This document shows, piece after piece, positions 1 to 12,279 of a stretch of 64,000 nucleotides of DNA (positions are counted from its first letter, which is position 1; every line of letters begins with the position of its first letter). The stretch spans positions 4,039,079-4,103,078 of the forward strand of contig CM055107.1 of assembly GCA_029204225.1 (NCBI GenBank), read 5' to 3'. Below the pieces are notes generated by a model, which made no database searches, was not told the origin of the DNA, and saw only the letters and a list, made by a program, of their open reading frames with translations. The position numbers and the translations under genes were made by a program. This stretch comes from Diphasiastrum complanatum. Its lineage: Eukaryota; Streptophyta; Lycopodiopsida; Lycopodiales; Lycopodiaceae.

Positions 1-840
1 ACAAACGACGTTTGAATTGAGCTGCAACTGGTCCAGTGGGTTCGTGCCAAGCCCACGAACCTATGGCTACCTTCCATCCGAGGTTCTGACATCCTTAGCA
101 CGAATCCGACCAGTTTTTGGTCCGACAGGCCTAGGTTTCCTATATTGTTTTTTAGGGTTTAGGGCTCGGACACGTTTCTCTGTGGGTTTGTCTCGGTGTG
201 CAGCACTGGATAGAATAGACAGCATGCAAAATAGAGCCCGTTCGGCAATATCGGACCACTTCTTGAAAATGCCGAAGTAGTCCATTCTTGTGCCTCAATA
301 ATGCTCCATCCGGCACAAACGTTTTCATAAAAACAATGTCCAAGTTAAGCTACACCTGGTCCAGTGGGTTCGTGCCAAGCCCACGAACCTGTGGCCACCT
401 TCCGTCCAAGGTTCTGACATCTCTAACACGAATCCGACCAATTTCCGGTCCGATAGGCCTAGGTTTCCTATATTGCTTGAATTTATGGCTTGGAAGCATA
501 TTTATCTGTAAATACGGAACCGTTTGGAGTCCGGTTTGTTGCTGCGGGTTCATCTCGGCATGCAGCACTGGACGGAATATACAACATGCAAAACAGAGCT
601 CTTCAACGATATCGGACCACTTATTTGGAATGCCAAAAAATAGTCTATTTTTGTGCCCTAATGGCGCTCCATCCGGTACGAAGGACATTATTAGAAAAAC
701 AACATCCAAGTTGAGCTGCACCTGGTCCAGTGGGTTCGTGCCAAGCCCACGAATCTGTGGCCACCTTCCGTCTGACGTTTTGACATCTCTAGCAGAAATC
801 CAACTTGTCTCCTTTCTCTCACCCTCTTCCATATTTTAGA
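1..840. repeat. Three tandem copies of a ~350-bp repeat
   Basis: The block beginning with the words CTGGTCCAGTGGGTTCGTGC and AAGCCCACGAA starts near 21, 349 and 715, giving spacings of 328 and 366 bases. Each unit also carries a CTCCATCCGG word just before it and a CGAATCCGACC/GGCCTAGG stretch after it. The copies differ by substitutions and indels. The open frames on both strands run through every unit but share no recognisable domain, so I read the block as satellite-like or LTR-derived rather than coding. The array may continue left of the window. Confidence 0.75.
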
Positions 841-883
841 TTTAGTTTTACCATATCCCTCGGCCCCCATACACACAACGCGT

Positions 884-884
<1 letters not shown>

Positions 885-920
<36 letters not shown>
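885..920. repeat. (CA)n microsatellite
   Basis: Uninterrupted CA dinucleotide run of about 17 units directly after the ~350-bp repeat block. Confidence 0.95.
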
Positions 921-921
<1 letters not shown>

Positions 922-1472
922 CTTTTCGTTCCATCCCGATTCCCCTTTCGTCTATGTTATTCCCCTCTCTTATAATTTCTCATCCCCTCTTAACCTCATT
1001 GTAATGGGGTCTGATCACCCCAGACCAGTTCATTGCGCACTACGATATCATTTCATATAGTGGTTATGAAATGTCAAGCCTACCTTTTTTGAATAGAACT
1101 ATTCAAAATGGCCCTTTTTAACATGGTAGTTGTTAGGTGGTCTGGGCGATAAGTATGACACCATGCCATTTAGCTTTAGGGTTCTCACCCCTCCCTCACA
1201 TTCTATCGCCCACTCTTTTGCTAACGGTTCAATTGATTAGGATGTGAACAATTTTGCTATTAAATAGATTAGTTTATGAATGGTTAGGTTGTTAGACTCG
1301 ATTAGATCATACTAAATTAGGCTTTTAATTCAATTAAAGTTTTAACAAAAGAAACGCAAACAATGTAGTGGTAACATCATCTAAAAATTTGAAGTAATTG
1401 TAATTCGAGTAGTAGAAATTAGGGTATTAGGCATTAGTCAATAGGCATTACGCATTATGTTTTAGGTTATAG
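921..1472. other. Non-coding stretch, nothing recognised
   Basis: AT-rich sequence with no open frame of interest. A short GGCATTA/GCATTAG word recurs around 1425-1460. No transposon end or gene was recognised. Confidence 0.5.
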
Positions 1473-1640
1473 GTGAAGAAGAAAAAGAAGATGTGGAGGA
1501 AGAAGAAGAAGAAGAAGATGGTGATGATGATGAGGAGGAGGAGGAGGAGGAAGAAGAAGATGATGAGAGGACGTACATTTGTCTTGCTTCCTCTTGCTCT
1601 TGCTCTTGCTCTTGCTTCTTCTTGCTTCTCCTTTCGTGTT
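1473..1640. repeat. Purine-rich trinucleotide tract and CTTGCT repeat
   Basis: GAA/GAT/GAG triplets fill about 1473-1565, followed by a TTGCTC/CTTGCT hexamer repeat around 1588-1635. The charged or Ser-rich open frames here are translations of simple sequence. Confidence 0.85.
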
Positions 1641-2150
1641 GACTGGTTTTTCTCTCTTTCTCTTGAAAAAACACATCCATTCAAAGCTGGAAAGACAAAT
1701 TTAGATCCTTGGAAGGGGTATACCCTACCTCTCCCCATCTTTGGCTGCAAGCTGAGGTGAAGGTCTCATTCACTAGCTCCATCTTCATCTCCCTCCATCG
1801 GTCACAGCAGAAAAAATTTAATAACTTTTGATCTCAATAGAACCTGAAAAATCTCTCTGGTCAAAATGTGTATCAAATAATTACACCTATTTTGTCTTTT
1901 TCTAGTAAAGAGATCTAATAGTTGGATCATTCTATATAGGCTCCAAAATTCTCGATCAAAATCATTTTATTCTACTTTTCAAACAGACTAACCGAAAACA
2001 AATTTATAACTTTTTATCCAAGTGAAATCTACAAAATCGCTTTGGTCAGATGGTAGAAAGAATCACTGCTCTCATTTTGTTTTTTTACATCAAAGAGATC
2101 TAATGGCTAGGTTATCTTAAAAAGACTTCCGCACTCCGATAACCCTAGAA

Positions 2151-2153
<3 letters not shown>
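1641..2153. other. Non-coding stretch, nothing recognised
   Basis: No gene or element end is visible. Two similar phrases (around 1820-1920 and 2000-2105, both ending in AAAGAGATCTAAT followed by a GG/GGTT word) suggest a diverged ~185-bp duplication. Confidence 0.4.
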
Positions 2154-3255
<1,102 letters not shown>

Positions 3256-3270
3256 GCGACAATGACGCCA
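3256..3270 (-). promoter_or_regulatory. Degenerate retroelement primer binding site (Asp-tRNA type)
   Basis: On the minus strand this reads TGGCGTCATTGTCGC, two changes from the site at 4869-4883. The TGGCGCCGTTGCC pattern is the known primer site of plant Tat/Athila-type gypsy elements. It lies one base beyond an LTR end. Confidence 0.6.
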
Positions 3271-3271
3271 A

Positions 3272-4111
3272 TGTTGGAAGTATTTCTAGTTCGTACGGTA
3301 GCTAGATCTACTTGCGGATGTAGTATAGTGTAGAAGGGTTTGTCCACTTTCTAAGATCTACAAGCTTTCTAGCAAAATAAGAACAAAAGGGAATTGTGGG
3401 CACCAAGTCAGCCATCTAGTGCTCGAAAAAACAACTAAGGTTCGGCTAAGGCTTCCCAACTAGCCAATACCTACTAAGAAATAAACTTTGCTAAGGCGGT
3501 ACCCAACTAGCAAAGGTGTCTAATCTGAATCCTACTTAACACCCAAAAGGGATTAGAAAATATGATTTGCGACTAATACTAAGTAGTAAGCAAATAAAAA
3601 CATGCCACAAGTAAAACCGATGAAAAGGAGACAAGAGGAGGCCCGAGCACCTTCCCTCAAGCTATGCACCTTTCCAAAGGGAACACAAGTGAAATAGAAA
3701 GACAATCTCCAATTAGAGAATGACAATATAGCATAATCTCAAAAGTGTTGTTTACAAGAAAAATTTCTCTCTTCTTATAGCAAGAAGGGCCTTCCATAAG
3801 TATCCACTAACTTATGGGATTAGTTTAAAAGTAGCCATTCTTAGAACTTTAAAAAGTTTCTAACTTGAGACTTAAGATAACTTGAGAACTTAGAATCTTT
3901 TTAAGCTTAAGTTTCTTAAGTCTACATTCTAATCCTAAGTTTAAGTTATTTTATTATTTTAAGCTTCTACCCATGGACTTACAAATCACATGCCATAGTA
4001 GAAGTTTATTGGTCAATATTCATACGTGGGCTTACGAAACACATGCCACGGAGTTTTATTTCTTTTTTTATATTTTCACTGTGTTTGCATAGTTGCTAAC
4101 ATATTGCAACA
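3272..4111 (-). mobile_element. LTR of a gypsy-type retrotransposon, minus orientation
   Basis: The minus strand starts with TGTTGCAATATG at 4111 after a purine-rich word (GAAGAGAGCG) and ends in CAACA at 3272, one base before a primer-site remnant. Length is 840 bp. It shares phrases with the LTR at 4885-5641, including the word for a plus-strand 'GGACTTACAAA..ACATGCCA' and the 'CATCTAGTG/CCAACTAGC' words. The two are clearly diverged, so they are not the matched pair of one recent insertion. Confidence 0.6.
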
Positions 4112-4868
4112 CGCTCTCTTCATGTACATACAACGAAATTGATTCATTAGTCAGTAGCCAAGCAACGTTTAACAACTCATCATTGTGCAGATTTCAATGA
4201 CTCGGACATTAAAGATGAGAGTGTCGAAAGTGATTGATGGTTCGCCTAGCCCGTCTTTGTTATCTGAACTACGAGTATTTAAGGAACAATATCCTGCGTT
4301 ACCACAATCAGTCGTTGCGAAACTATAACTCCAGTTGATCATATCAGTAGGAGGCTGCGTGTAGTGCCCCATTTCTTGAGTTTCATGGTATGGTTCCAAC
4401 AGGGATTCGATAGTGGAAGATCCATCGTCTATTACACGTGTGGGCTTGATCTTTCCTACGGAATTAATGGTCACTGACTAGTCTCGATTCCTAAACGTTA
4501 CTCATCCTTTATTCCAGCCATGTACTACACGGGCATTAGAAAGCCAAGGGCGACCAAGCAAGAGTTCATAAGAGTAGGTGTTATTGTTAGCAATGTCCAA
4601 AACAACTAGATCAAGTGTAAATTTTAACCCGGCAATTTTGACCAATACGCTTGGTATCACACCTTATGGTCGAACAAGACTTTGCTCGGCCATTCAGAGT
4701 TGGCAATTTGGCATATTCAAATAATCTTGTAGTCCCCATTCTTTCATTACGGTAGCTAGAATGAAAGAGGGTAAAATAAAACTGGGAATAATGAATTGAA
4801 AAAATGAGCGATAAAATGAATGGAAGAAAAAGAAAAAAGAAAAAGAAGCAATAGATAAAATGAGATGA
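4112..4868 (-). pseudogene. Gypsy aspartic protease C-terminal remnant
   Basis: Minus-strand translation of about 4490-4640 gives a stretch with LDLVVLDIAN followed by YELLLGRPWLSNARVV. This is the typical end of a plant Ty3/gypsy retropepsin, where the LLGRPWL motif closes the fold. The frame after it (4169-4474) is open for 101 residues but shows no further domain. Gag, the catalytic DSG, reverse transcriptase and integrase are all missing between the two flanking LTRs, so this is a deletion derivative of about 0.76 kb internal length. Confidence 0.6.
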
Positions 4869-4883
4869 GCGGCAACGGCGCCA
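4869..4883 (-). promoter_or_regulatory. Primer binding site, Asp-tRNA type
   Basis: The minus strand reads TGGCGCCGTTGCCGC, one base after the LTR end at 4885. The word fits the 3' end of tRNA-Asp as known for Tat/Athila gypsy elements. It marks the LTR at 4885-5641 as a 5' LTR for the sequence below it. Confidence 0.75.
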
Positions 4884-4884
4884 A

Positions 4885-5641
4885 TGTTGTACTTTTAGTT
4901 CTTCTCTAAGTTCTAGTATGGCGGTTTCCCATCTAGTAGAAATAGGAATGATCTAAAGTTCATTGTGTAGGGTAAGTACGGGTAAGATATACTCAATTCA
5001 CGGTTTTGTTTCTTCTAAGACGGTCTCCCTACTAGAAGATGATTCTAAAAAGGGAATCAGGAAACATCACTATGGCTGCCTCCCATCTAGTGAAAAAGCA
5101 TAAACAAACCTAGTTAACTTTACAAGGGATGAAAGATGAATTAATTATCCCATAAGTAATTACACAATCCAAATGCGAAGGTCTAGTGGGGGTTCGAACA
5201 CCCACCACAAAGTATTCAATCACCAATGGGGCACACAAGTAAGCATAGAAAGATGACACAAAGGTGTTTCTATTGATTCAAAAGCTTGTAGACATGTTGT
5301 TGAAGGCACTCATCCACTTCCATATATGAAGTGGTGGGCCTATGCTCTAACATGCTTATGGAACTAAGTCTAAGCTTAATGATAATTAACTTGTAAAGTG
5401 CCTTCTCTAAACAAATGAAGTGCACTTACAATAAACTTAGAATTAAACTTAACTTGAACTTAGGAATTAAATCTTAAACTTAGACTTTCTAAGTTGAACC
5501 ATCACAAATGATTGTTTGTAGTAATTAAACTTAAATAGTAAAAAGTCTAAGTATAGGATTTTCCAAACATTTATTTACTTGTGGACTTACAAAACACATG
5601 CCACAATAAATTCCTATGTTGGGCTAACATAAGGGACAACA
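4885..5641 (-). mobile_element. LTR flanked by both a PPT and a PBS, minus orientation
   Basis: The minus strand begins TGTTGTCCCTTATG at 5641 directly after a polypurine tract, and ends at 4885 next to a primer binding site. Length is 757 bp. A 3' LTR is preceded by a polypurine tract, whereas a 5' LTR is followed by a primer site. Having both means this LTR is shared by two internal regions in tandem, as expected after unequal recombination or nested insertion. Confidence 0.65.
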
Positions 5642-5657
5642 TTATCCCCCTCTTTAT
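5642..5657 (-). promoter_or_regulatory. Polypurine tract
   Basis: The minus strand reads ATAAAGAGGGGGATAA immediately before the LTR start TGTTGTCC. It is the expected plus-strand DNA primer of an element whose internal region lies at higher coordinates (5.66-8 kb). Confidence 0.7.
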
Positions 5658-7978
5658 TGGATTGGCGGTCCCACGCCAATGGCAGCTGTTCTTTGCTGGG
5701 CTGTGTCGTGATAGGTCTCCTTATTGAGAGTGAGGCTTTGATGTCATGCAGATTTTTGCCAACGTGCTCCAACATTTTCCACCGTAGCTTATTTGAAAAA
5801 GGGTCGCAGGCCATAATTATGGAACATGTTCTGGAGGAAGCCATGCGTTTGCCTGATTTCCATCATGTCGACATGAAGGGCACTTGTAATGGCCACACGG
5901 TAATAAAGTCGGGCCACGTTGAGGTGATCCATCTCGGTGACCAAGGGCTTATTGATATCCAACAGAATGGGAGGTAAGGAATGATCCCCAAGAGTCGCCA
6001 AGGGTGCCAAGAAGCCGATAAGGCCGCAATTGTCGGCGAAATAATGCACATCCCTGTCTGGATACCGATGGTATCGCTTATAAAATTGGCTATCTCCAAA
6101 CCCGATTTTCTCGCCTTCCACCAAAACTCTTTCAATCGCTCTCATCTCCAAATCCTATACCACCCGCAGTGGTGCCACTTGAACGGCATCGAGTGACACC
6201 CCGAAATTCAAGTCGAGACATGCTAGAGTCTACTGTATTCAAGGCGAAGTATCCCGTGGCAGGTTTACCTTACTCGATCTCAAGCTGTGTCGCACGCATA
6301 AAGCCAAAGTTCAAGTCTTAGAGCTGCAACCAGCTTGGAGACGGGCCATGTTTTTTGCAAATAAGCCGGCATTCTTACGCTACCTCAGCGCACCAACCTA
6401 TTTGTGGGTCAACCTGGAATATTTCTCTCTCAAAAGGCATGAACCTTTCACACTGGAGTTTGCGGCCAACAAGATCTATTGGCCTATTGTCTTTTGCACT
6501 GAAGGGAAAAGCTGCTCCCAAGGACCCAGGTAAGGAAGGGGTTCAGATCCATCTGTGTAGTGTTGAGGAATATTAGTGAATGGAGAAATATTAGTGAATG
6601 GAGGAACATAGGGTTCATTTTGTAGAGGGAGTTGTGAAGAACTAGGTTGAACTAATAGGTGGGGGTTGAGTGGCGATAGAAGGTGTGGAAAAAATGGTGG
6701 TAACGACAGTTTGCAGGAGTTGAGCGACGAAAGAATCAGAATCAAAATTAAAATCAAATGCGGAGGAGGGGTTGGAAGTGATGATGGGGGGTGGTGATTT
6801 GGGGATAGGGGATGGTAAAGAAATAGAAATGGTGATTGGAGAGAATGAAGTAGTGGCAGTGATGGAGGGTGGGGTGGACAGGAGAACCGCAATGATGGTT
6901 GTAATCGTCGTGGCGTCAAGTGAGGCTGCCTGATCTGCCTGGGTTAACTGCTGTAATCTGCTTTTGTATTGGTAGGCCTGCTATTGTGGTGACTGTTGCT
7001 GGGGAGGACGTATTGGTGAGAATGGTCGCTAGTTGGTGGGCGGAGTACTGGGCCACCAATGTGTGGTCAAAGGTGCCCGAGTCATCTCCCCCAAAGTCAT
7101 CGTCTTCGATATCCCCAGCATATGCTTCTTGCGCATCTGTTTGTTGTGGATCTGCTTTGCCTGCTACGTCAACTTTTTGAGGCTTGGCTACTTTGCTGGA
7201 TTTTCTGTGGTGCGTGATTCTCAGGCGACAAGCGCTTGAAGGTTTGTGCTCGCTGGGTGGCTTGGTGCGTCACATTTGGATACTTGGCCTGATTTGCTAT
7301 GCACATTGGGGCCCCAACTGGTGAGTTAGGACCATCGTCCGGATGTGCCCTACCTTGGTCATAGTGGCCTTCTTGGCCTTTAAAGCTGCGTGTAGGTTCT
7401 TTGTCAGCTTGTCGGCCCAGTTGGTAGTGCTGGATCTCCTGCTACCCAACCGCGAAATATAAAGTGAATAAATTGCTGGGGAGAATTCGGTCCATCTTGG
7501 GTTGTTGGACTTCAATCAGCCTGTGCACTAATTCCACTTCACAAAACTCCTTATCCTTGATGCAACGTATAGCGTAGCCATCATTAGTGAATATGACCAT
7601 TGTACCATCATCTTCTAAGAAGGGTTTGAGATAGTTATGATCGTAAGCCTTGTCACTTCCATGAATGGTCTCACCTTCATTCGGAAACTCCAATGCATGT
7701 ATTACTAAAATATCCAGTGCAACTATAAGTTCGTTCTGGCCTGATGGAATTCATAAAGACTCGTTCTCAACATCAAAAGTAGAATATGATGCTCGCACGA
7801 CGCATTCCAATTGTTGCCTAGTACATGCAGGAAGGTGAATGTTGAACTTGGCCAAAAACTTCCGAGAGGACTCGATCTTCACCGCCAGTTTTGGAATGGT
7901 GACTAAGTGAATCTCTACAGTGAACCTGCGTAGCTTAGGGCAATTCAGAAGAGGCTTTTGTTGCCAACCGGATGCCAT
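5657..7978 (-). pseudogene. Degraded long ORF of a pol-less element family (copy X3)
   Basis: Open stretches on the minus strand follow each other with stops and frame changes: start MASGWQQK at 7978, then to about 7440, a low-complexity Pro/Leu/Ser part around 6480-6920 containing LGPWEQLFPS, and 5789-6151. The last part has DINKPLV..NVARLYYRVA, matching FDPNLPMA..ARLYYRVAM in the copy near 48.75 kb and FDPDILLA..AKLYY at 40.4 kb. The LGPWEQL word recurs at 52.55 kb. No reverse transcriptase, integrase or zinc knuckle is seen. The polypurine tract and LTR directly downstream suggest an LTR retroelement cargo or gag-like protein. Function is unknown. Confidence 0.5.
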
Positions 7979-8143
7979 GATGTGATGTGGAAATCAAGGC
8001 GGTTGAGAGTATGAGATTGTATAAACATACTGGAGAGAGTATAAAGTGAGTGCAACTGAAAAATTTGATTGAATTTTGTGAAAAATTTTGGTAGAGTCTC
8101 TCCAGCACACTCATAGAATGAACTCGCACAAGGGTAGGGTCCC

Positions 8144-8152
8144 CTATTTATA
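8144..8152 (-). promoter_or_regulatory. TATA box
   Basis: The minus strand reads TATAAATAG, about 165 bases upstream of the ATG at 7978. No primer binding site lies between, so this looks more like a simple gene promoter than an LTR plus leader. Confidence 0.5.
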
Positions 8153-8189
8153 GTCTTTTTTGGGGCAAAAAAAATTGGAATTTGCCCAT

Positions 8190-8870
8190 GTCACAGAGAA
8201 CTCGCCAGCACAGATGGAATCCAATTTTGATGATGTGGTAGAGGTTCTGTGTGAGTTTGCTTTGCTTAACCAACTTTTCTCAAAAATTTCACAGTAAGAT
8301 CGGCTAACTGTGGGTGAGTTCTAAATGTTGTCTGCAAATTTTGACCATGACTGTAGGTAGCTGTGCGAGTTTGTTAAATGTTTTGACAACTCAAACCCGT
8401 TTAAAATCCACTTGACTCGGATTCTGACAAAAATAATAGCCAAGAAAAATGTGCTGAACCCAAATTTAGCATTTTCAGACAATGGGCGAGTTTCTGGTGG
8501 CCTGTGCGAATTTGTTTTGAGCTCCCTACCTACTATTTGAGTTTCCTCCTTGAAGTTTCTTTGCTAATTTTTTGAAGGTCTCCAAACAAATTCGCATAGG
8601 GGTCATATGTGATTTGATGAGGCTAAAAAACACTTTTACAATATCAGCAAGTTTTGTCTGTGACAAAAATCACTAATTTGGATCCACTTGGTCAAAATTG
8701 ATGAATTTCCATTGTAACCAAAAGATTGACCTGATCTGAGTTATAACAAAACTCGCCCTAGTGATAGGTGTGTTCTACAAGGCTGATAGAGGATTGGCGA
8801 GTTCTGTTTGAGTTTTTCTAACTATGTTAATATGTGTTTCTGGAACTTAATCAAGTTTCTATAGGGAATT
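8190..8870. repeat. Irregular array of GCGAGTTT-like motifs
   Basis: AACTCGCC at 8199, TGTGAGTTTG at 8250, GGTGAGTTC at 8313, GTGCGAGTTTG at 8363, GGGCGAGTTTC at 8484, GTGCGAATTTG at 8504, CAAATTCGCA at 8587, AAACTCGCCC at 8749 and GGCGAGTTC at 8796 all fit one loose motif in both orientations. Spacing is irregular. No coding frame is present. Confidence 0.6.
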
Positions 8871-8912
8871 GGATCTGATCTGGTGATAGATCTTGAGATT
8901 GATTTTTTCGTG

Positions 8913-9990
8913 TTACTTATCACTGTACTTGCAAGCAATCCTACTGGATCTTAGAAAGAAGTAAGTGGAAAGAATAAAAAATAAAAACACACCACCCAAC
9001 AGGCAAACACATAGAACGATGAAGTACATTTCAAGATAGGAGTGCTCATGAAACTGTCTAAGTTGACTCCCATTCACTACAGTAGTATCTAAGAGGATGC
9101 CTTCCAGTGTTTTAAGGCGGGCATATCCAGAAGAAAAGATCTTATTGATAATGTCTGGCCCTTGCCCGGTGAATTTCAACTTTCCTCTATGTGCTTTTGC
9201 CTAGTATAGGAGGACCTTATCCCCCTCTTTAAACTCTTTGAGCTTGATTAAACAATCATGCCAATCTTTTTGTCTAGTACGCTTGTGAACCTGTTGTGCA
9301 TGAAAACTGATGGTATAGGTTTCACAGAGCTTTTCAAGATAAAATAGGTGATTGGCTAAGAGTTGTTTGGAATCTAATTTTAGATCATAGGCTAGGCGTA
9401 AAGATGGAACATTAAAATTCAACTGGCATAACTGCTTCATGGCCATAAGTCAACTGAAAAGGAGCATTCCAGTATTTTTTCTTAGGAGTTGTGCGATAAG
9501 CCCAAAGTGCGGCATATAACTTCAGTTCCCAATCAGACCTACTGGCCTCTACAGTCTCAGTGAGGATTTCACATAAGATCTTATTAGTGTACTCAGCTTG
9601 GCCATTACATCACGGGTAATAAGGGGCACTTTTTCGATGGACCACTAAGAAGGTGGATAATAGTGTTCGATCACTACATTTAAAAAATGTGTTCCCCTGT
9701 CACTAATGATTTCTAGTGGAAAACCAAAACGTACTATAATATGCTCATAGAGGAATTTAGCAATGGATTTTGCATCTGCAGATTTAACAACACGAGCTTC
9801 ATCCCACTTGGTGCAATAGTCGGTAGCTACTATAATATATCGAGATTGTGTGAATCTAGCAACAGGGCTAATCGGTCCCACATAGTCAATTCCCCATTTG
9901 AAAAATGCTTGGATTGCCATTACAAATTGATGTGTATCCTTAAATAAGGTTGGCCTCCAGAATCTAGCCAACAATATTTTTCGCGATGCT
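8913..9990 (-). pseudogene. Ty3/gypsy integrase (element C)
   Basis: The minus-strand frame at 9645-9974 contains the zinc-domain tail and catalytic core: FKWGIDYVGPI with the first Asp, and EIISDRGTHF with the second. Further down, the glutamate segment (NGQAEYTNKIL) and YAALWAYRTT follow in a changed frame. The frame 9201-9446 ends in HDCLIKLKEFKEGDKVLLY, the usual C-terminal stretch before a GPY/F module. The final open frame at 8913-9179 continues as a tail with hydrophobic residues. Stops and frameshifts split the gene. It follows a gag at 10.6-12.05 kb, with protease, reverse transcriptase and RNase H missing. Confidence 0.8.
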
Positions 9991-10640
9991 GTCTCAGATG
10001 AGAAATGTCCATCGCCACTTCCTGCATGGGCTAGGGAAATGATGGGTGTTATTTCTCTCTCGGTGAGACATCTACGGATAATTCCATCCGTCCCTTTTTT
10101 ATATAGTTCTCCAATAATGAGGGTTTAGGGAGCGGATTCATAAATCAAAGCTCGCTAAGTGGGTTTAGGTAGATTTGGATCAATTTGGCTAGTGGTAAGA
10201 TATTTCGTGATTTCGCGGGCCCAAACTGGGATGCTTCATTTTCTCTTTCATAGCCATTTTTCTTTTAAGCGTGGGTAATTGGAAGGTTAATATTTTCTTG
10301 TTCGCTGAATGGGTTTGTGAGGTGTAAGGTGTCTTCATGAAGTTCAAGAGCTAAGTCTTGGGTCTTGTCTATGGTGCCTAACTCCTGCCTCCATTTTCCA
10401 ATGTATTTCCACAACACACGAAAGGGCAATGTGACATTGGTCTGGAGTAGGTCACCCCGTACTTCAACGCCTTCTATCGCAAAATCTTCCGGAGTGGTTC
10501 GTACAGGTTGTGGAGTAAGGTGTGTCTCATTATTATCGTCTTGCAGTTGTTTTTGGAATTCATCTCGGAGTTTTATTTGCTCAATAGAATTAGGATAGAC
10601 TAAGGGAGTGGAGTTCTCACTAGGTATGGCAGCTGGATCA
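9991..10640 (-). pseudogene. Deletion scar between gag and integrase of element C
   Basis: Minus-strand frames carry the end of a gag-like acidic segment and the start of the integrase zinc-binding region (words such as RRCLTEREI and SLAHAGSGDGHF near 10.0-10.1 kb). There is no reverse transcriptase or RNase H motif in these 650 bases, so about 2 kb of pol has been lost. Confidence 0.5.
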
Positions 10641-10645
10641 TCAGG

Positions 10646-12054
10646 TCATCTATCCATTTTTTGGTTAGCTGCTCTATGAGCTCTAGTCATGGCCATAGCT
10701 GGTAAGGTCTCGACCTGAATTGAATAAACTAGGATAGAAGGTTTAGGTCGATTTGGACAGTCTTTCGTATGGTGCTCAATTCCGCAGTTATCACATAGGG
10801 GTGGGAATTTGAGCTTATCAGGACAACGGGTGCTAGGATGTCTGCCAACACAAACAAAACAATCTATCAAGGCAGGCATGGGTTGTGCCACATAACTTAC
10901 TTGTGGAGCTACATAAAACGACTGGTTTGGATCATAAGTGATAGTAGTAGTGACATATTGGTATGTCGGGTCCACTTGATAACTAGCATCTTGGGTTTCT
11001 TCAACGTAATATGTAGCTGGATCAATATATCTTGTCTTATTATTCTTTGAACTGATCAGAGGTTTGTACTACACTTGTATCAACGTAGAGAGCAGGTGCT
11101 TGTGGTTGAGGTTGATTCGCTACATAAGGCTGTCTAGGTTGAAACTGATGTGGGCCTAGAGGTCTTGACTAAAATTGTCCTGGTCGCTGATAATTATGTT
11201 GAGGATTGTAAGGTGGTGGACCAGGGGGTCGATATCGCCTATACATTGATCTTGCATTTTGCGGGAAATATGTTTTCACATGTGGTTGGCAGTATGGTTT
11301 TGAGAATAGGTATGGCAACACACATTCACCTGAGAAGGATAGGTCTTGTCAGCCATATCTTTAAGTACTTTTTGGAAATCAGGTGTAAGCTTATCCATTT
11401 GGGCTTGCTGGGTCTGGCAAATCAGTGGAATTAGAACTAGAGGTGTGCTCAGAGTGTGGATCATTTTTAGCATGAGCTTTCCCCTTGCGATCACGATGAT
11501 CATAGTCACCATCAGATCCTTCATCTTCTTCTCTAATAGCGTCATCCATTACTTCTTTAAGCTGGTCGTATGAGTCGACTGATTTAAGTTCTCTTTTGAT
11601 AGATTTAGGTAAGCCTACCAAAAAGAGTTTGATAGCCATTTTTTTGTGATTTTCTCATCAACGCATTCCACCTTGCCAACACTTAAAGTGCTCAATGTAG
11701 GTGCATACAGATTTGTCCCTTCTCATCTTGATACGGGATAATTGAATGAAAGGGCTTTGGGTGAACTTCAAAGGTTTCAATCGTTTGGTGAGGGCTGCAC
11801 TAAGGGTTTCCTAGGAAACTATATCAGATTTTTCAAGATTAAGATATCATTCCTTAGTGTCCCCAAGTAATATCATAAAAAAAATAGGCATAATTTTTAA
11901 TTCTCGGAAGTATCACCATAAAATTTGCAGGCATTTTCAAAATCTAATTGGAGGAATTTGATTGGGTCGGATCCTCCATCATATTTTGGTGCATTGATCC
12001 TAGGGATTCGTCGTTCAATCTGTGGACCAGGGACACCTTCAGGTTCCTTACTCA
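10646..12054 (-). pseudogene. Ty3/gypsy gag with two zinc knuckles (element C)
   Basis: The minus strand starts at MSKEPEGVPGP (12054). The matrix/capsid part includes INAPKYDGGSDPIKFL and, at 11391-11639, MAIKLFLVGLPKSIKRELKS, typical of the retrotransposon gag fold. A Pro/Gln/Tyr-rich linker follows. The nucleocapsid at 10646-10975 has a degenerate CFVC..HPSTRC knuckle and a second CDNCGIEHHTKDC knuckle (CX2CX3HX4C). Several stops and frameshifts break it. Gag forms the virus-like particle that packages the element RNA in the cytoplasm, but this copy cannot make an intact one. Confidence 0.75.
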
Positions 12055-12279
12055 TGTATCAGTCGTCTCGCCAGGGTGATATCATTGTAAAATTACAGTG
12101 ATAAGACATTAATTCAATGGCGGAGAGTGATGTTGCAACAGACGCACATAGAAGGCGGTCAACAACTAGATAGGGTAAAAACTACTAACTTCTCGAAAAA
12201 TTCTTGGTTCACAGAATACAACCAAAACTTGCACATACTTCTAAGGTCCAGAAAATAGTTGACTTAGTCAAGGGTACAG

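Noticed and set aside
288-839. A 183-residue frame and its antisense partner
   Set aside because: It crosses repeat units without any conserved motif, and both strands are open by composition.
1448-1760. Lys/Met-, Ser- and Phe/Leu-rich frames at 1.45-1.76 kb
   Set aside because: Generated by GAA/GAT/GAG and CTTGCT simple repeats.
5657-5977. Plus-strand frame at 5.66-5.98 kb
   Set aside because: It is antisense to X3, whose minus-strand reading matches two other copies.
8190-8870. CRISPR-like array
   Set aside because: The motif is only 8-10 bases, in both orientations and with irregular spacing. This is a eukaryotic context with no cas genes.
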